Shown here one piece after another: positions 4,213-5,730 of a DNA stretch of 5,730 bases. The stretch is from Verrucomicrobiota bacterium (GTDB lineage: Bacteria > Verrucomicrobiota > Verrucomicrobiia > Opitutales > UBA953), in assembly GCA_005798925.1 (NCBI GenBank), contig SYID01000139.1, forward strand, positions 1 through 5,730, written 5' to 3'. The notes beneath the pieces were generated by a model that made no database searches, was not told the origin of the DNA, and was given only the letters and a program-made list of their open reading frames with translations. Made by a program: the position numbers and the translations under genes. Each line of letters opens with the position of its first letter. The stretch's first letter is position 1.

Positions 4213-4930
4213 CGCGGAAGTTGCGGTACTCGACCTTCATCGGCGGGCCGACGTGCACCTGCACGCCGAGCTTGCCGGCGGGGTGCTTGGCCGCCGCGTC
4301 GTCGTCGATGACCACGCTCATGACGTGTCCGTTGAGGATATGCACCTGCGTGCCGCCGCGGACGATGAGGTGGTATTCGTTCCAGTCGCCGTTCCGGATG
4401 AAGCCGGCGAGTTCCTTCGGGTCGCCGACGCTGCCGATGGCCTCGGCTTTCCGGCCCGGACGGATACGCGTGATCTGGCCGCGGAGGGCATTGAACGTGC
4501 GGCCGCGTTCTTCGTAGTTCTGCCCCGTATGGCGGTTCTGGCCGTCGATGTCGGCCTGCGGACCGGTCAGGGCGAAGGTCAGCCCCGCGACGTCGGCGCT
4601 ATGGTAATTGATGCCGCTGTTGCCGCGCTCGGAGATACGATATTCCCCCTTGAGTTCGAAGTCGCCGGGCAGCGAGCCTTCCCAGATGAGGAAGGTATTG
4701 CGCTTCACGATGGTCTCCGGGGTGATCTCGCCGACGACCATGCCATCCGCGCAGCGCCAGTAGACCGGATCGCCGGTCCAGCCCTTGAGGGTCTGGCCAT
4801 CGAAGAGCTGCTTCCAGCCGAGGGTCTCTTCCGCTGAGGGGACGGGCATGGTCTGCTTCGGCGGGGGCGGGATGATTTCGGCGGCTCCGAGGCTTAGGCA
4901 GCCGGCAATCAGGAAGGGCAGGGCGTTCAT
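4199..4930 (-). CDS. Secreted DUF1080 (3-keto-disaccharide hydrolase family) protein
   Basis: This 243-residue protein begins with a short hydrophobic segment (LPFLIAGCLSLGAA, 4-17) typical of export, so it is probably periplasmic. The DUF1080 concanavalin-like beta-sandwich follows: GWKQLFDGQTLKGW (38-51), YWRCADGMVVGE (57-68), DFELKGEYRISERGNSGINYH (90-110, with the diagnostic NSGI), GPQADIDGQN (123-132), GDWNEYHLIV (181-190) and the VHILNGH strand (196-202). The family includes 3-keto-glycoside hydrolases and many uncharacterised paralogues in Verrucomicrobiota and Planctomycetota; the substrate here is unknown. The N-terminus lacks the basic residues usual in a signal peptide, but no other in-frame ATG occurs upstream before a stop. 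No Shine-Dalgarno is seen. It overlaps the DUF3050 gene tail-to-tail by 14 bp and diverges from a cation symporter gene. Confidence 0.88.
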   Translation of the reverse strand: MNALPFLIAGCLSLGAAEIIPPPPKQTMPVPSAEETLGWKQLFDGQTLKGWTGDPVYWRCADGMVVGEITPETIVKRNTFLIWEGSLPGDFELKGEYRISERGNSGINYHSADVAGLTFALTGPQADIDGQNRHTGQNYEERGRTFNALRGQITRIRPGRKAEAIGSVGDPKELAGFIRNGDWNEYHLIVRGGTQVHILNGHVMSVVIDDDAAAKHPAGKLGVQVHVGPPMKVEYRNFRVRQP

Positions 4931-4939
4931 GGGGTGTGG

Positions 4940-4981
4940 TATGTTTAAAGTGGAAGCCAGGCGTAGTCGCTCCTAAACATA
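4940..4981. promoter_or_regulatory. Inverted repeat in the divergent DUF1080/symporter intergenic region
   Basis: TATGTTTA (4940-4947) and TAAACATA (4974-4981) form a perfect 8-bp inverted repeat separated by 26 nt, within the AT-rich 62-bp gap between two divergent starts. A second TTTAAA (4983-4988) echoes TTTAAA at 4944-4949. The arms are 34 bp apart centre to centre, about three helical turns, so the layout suits a dimeric regulator or two half-sites controlling both genes. The arms may also be -10-like elements. Confidence 0.4.
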
Positions 4982-4992
4982 ATTTAAACCCC

Positions 4993-5730
4993 ATGGCCGA
5001 AACCAATCGTCCCCTCGCCAACCGTATCCTCTACGGACTGCTCTTCGGCGTCGTCGCCGGCCTGGCCACCCTCGGGGTCGGACAGTATTCTCCCTCGTCA
5101 TTGGAGTTCATGCGGAAGGTCTCGACGAACGTCTTCGACCCGCTGGGCCAGGTCTTCCTCCGCCTGTTGTTCTTCGTCGTCATCCCGCTGGTATTCGCCT
5201 CGCTGGCGGCCGGCGTCGCCCAGCTTGGTCGCTTGGATCGCCTCGGTCCGCTCGCCGGTCGCACCTTCGCGCTGTTCTTCCTCAACATGGCCATCGCCGT
5301 CAGCCTCGGCCTGGCGATGATGAACGTCCTGCGTCCCGGCGACCATCTGGATCCTGCGGCGAAGACCATGCTGATGCAGGAATTCGGCGGCGCGGCCCAG
5401 AAGCATGTGGCCACCTCCGCGGCCACGCCGGCGGTCGACCTTGCCGGCCTGGTCGAGATGTTCATGCCGAAGAACCTCTTCGGCGCGGTCGTCGGCCATA
5501 CCAACGGCTCGATCGGCGACGTCCTCCCGCTCATCCTCTTCGCCTTGCTGGTCGGCGTCGTCGGCACGCAGCTCGTCGAGGCGAAGCGCCAGCAGCTGCT
5601 CTCGGCGCTCGAGCTCGTCTCCGACCTGATGACGGGCATCGTGCAGCTGGCGTTGAAGCTCGCTCCCTATGCGGTGCCGCTGATGATCTACAGCGTCATC
5701 GTCAAGATCGGCCTGGACATCCTGGTCGCC
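4993..5730 (+). CDS. Dicarboxylate/amino acid:cation symporter (SDF family), N-terminal part
   Basis: The first 246 residues of a sodium/proton-coupled transporter (whole family members are about 400-450) are present; the 3' end is outside the window. Visible features: ANRILYGLLFGVVAGLATLG (TM1), the family block LGQVFLRLLFFVVIPLVFAS (51-70) with GVAQLGRLDRLGPLAGR after it (TM2 and the loop), TM3 at 91-111, the MFMPKNLFGAVVG segment (156-168), TM4 at about 177-195, and LAPYAVPLMI (223-232) before TM6. The substrate-binding HP1, TM7 (NMDGT) and HP2 lie beyond the edge, so dicarboxylate versus glutamate or neutral amino acid cannot be told. The start lacks a Shine-Dalgarno and follows AATTTAAACCCC. 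Divergence from the DUF1080 gene with a shared operator-like repeat suggests joint control. Confidence 0.93.
   Translation, partial: MAETNRPLANRILYGLLFGVVAGLATLGVGQYSPSSLEFMRKVSTNVFDPLGQVFLRLLFFVVIPLVFASLAAGVAQLGRLDRLGPLAGRTFALFFLNMAIAVSLGLAMMNVLRPGDHLDPAAKTMLMQEFGGAAQKHVATSAATPAVDLAGLVEMFMPKNLFGAVVGHTNGSIGDVLPLILFALLVGVVGTQLVEAKRQQLLSALELVSDLMTGIVQLALKLAPYAVPLMIYSVIVKIGLDILVA

Noticed and set aside
4055..4837. Long plus-strand open frame of 260 codons
   Set aside because: It lies antisense to the well-supported DUF1080 gene and starts inside the DUF3050 gene; its translation is low-complexity Ala/Arg/Asp-rich with no family motif. GC-rich codon bias produces such shadows.
4898..4930. Lipoprotein signal in the DUF1080 protein (Ile-Ala-Gly-Cys at residues 8-11)
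   Set aside because: The cysteine comes too early and no positively charged n-region precedes it; an ordinary short signal peptide is more likely, though a misplaced start could change this.
5031..5639. Minus-strand open frame of 202 codons opposite the symporter
   Set aside because: Ser/Arg/Thr/Pro-rich shadow translation; the plus strand encodes an unmistakable SDF transporter.

Overview
The window looks like chromosomal DNA of a high-GC (roughly 60-70%) bacterium, most likely a Verrucomicrobiota member of the Opitutales/Opitutaceae type. This is an inference. It rests on a DUF1080 (3-keto-disaccharide hydrolase family) secreted protein, a divergent short omega subunit, a DUF3050 protein and a stand-alone four-helix-bundle (S23-type) gene, plus weak or absent Shine-Dalgarno sites at many starts. 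No rRNA, tRNA or CRISPR array was seen.

Layout, left to right. Positions 1-666 hold the C-terminal two thirds of a fold-type I PLP aminotransferase, cut by the window edge. Ribosomal protein L28 (rpmB) follows with its own candidate promoter, a clear Shine-Dalgarno and a strong intrinsic terminator. Convergent to it is dgkA (membrane diacylglycerol/undecaprenol kinase). dgkA diverges from a tight information-processing cluster: rpoZ (RNA polymerase omega), smpB (trans-translation) and trmL (tRNA wobble 2'-O-methyltransferase). The smpB stop and the GTG start of trmL overlap by 4 bp.

Right after the trmL stop comes a compositionally different, repeat-rich patch (about 2789-3400). It has a degenerate 12-bp tandem array and then a four-helix-bundle S23-family gene on the minus strand. 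That gene is bracketed by near-perfect inverted repeats of about 40 bp, 38 of 40 aligned positions identical apart from one 7-nt insertion. The gene is lower in GC than its neighbours. The arrangement copies the architecture of 23S rRNA intervening sequences, an S23 ORF in the loop of an inverted-repeat stem, but sits between ordinary protein genes. This is the most interesting object in the window.

The right third is metabolic. A DUF3050 protein (helical, possibly metal-binding) converges with, and overlaps by 14 bp, a secreted DUF1080 protein. The DUF1080 gene diverges from a dicarboxylate/amino acid:cation symporter gene that runs off the window. The two divergent starts share a 62-bp AT-rich gap with an 8-bp inverted repeat that could be an operator.

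An apparent recurring promoter element, CGCTTGCC, lies upstream of rpmB, rpoZ and the DUF3050 gene. In the first two it lies at exactly the same distance from the start codon.
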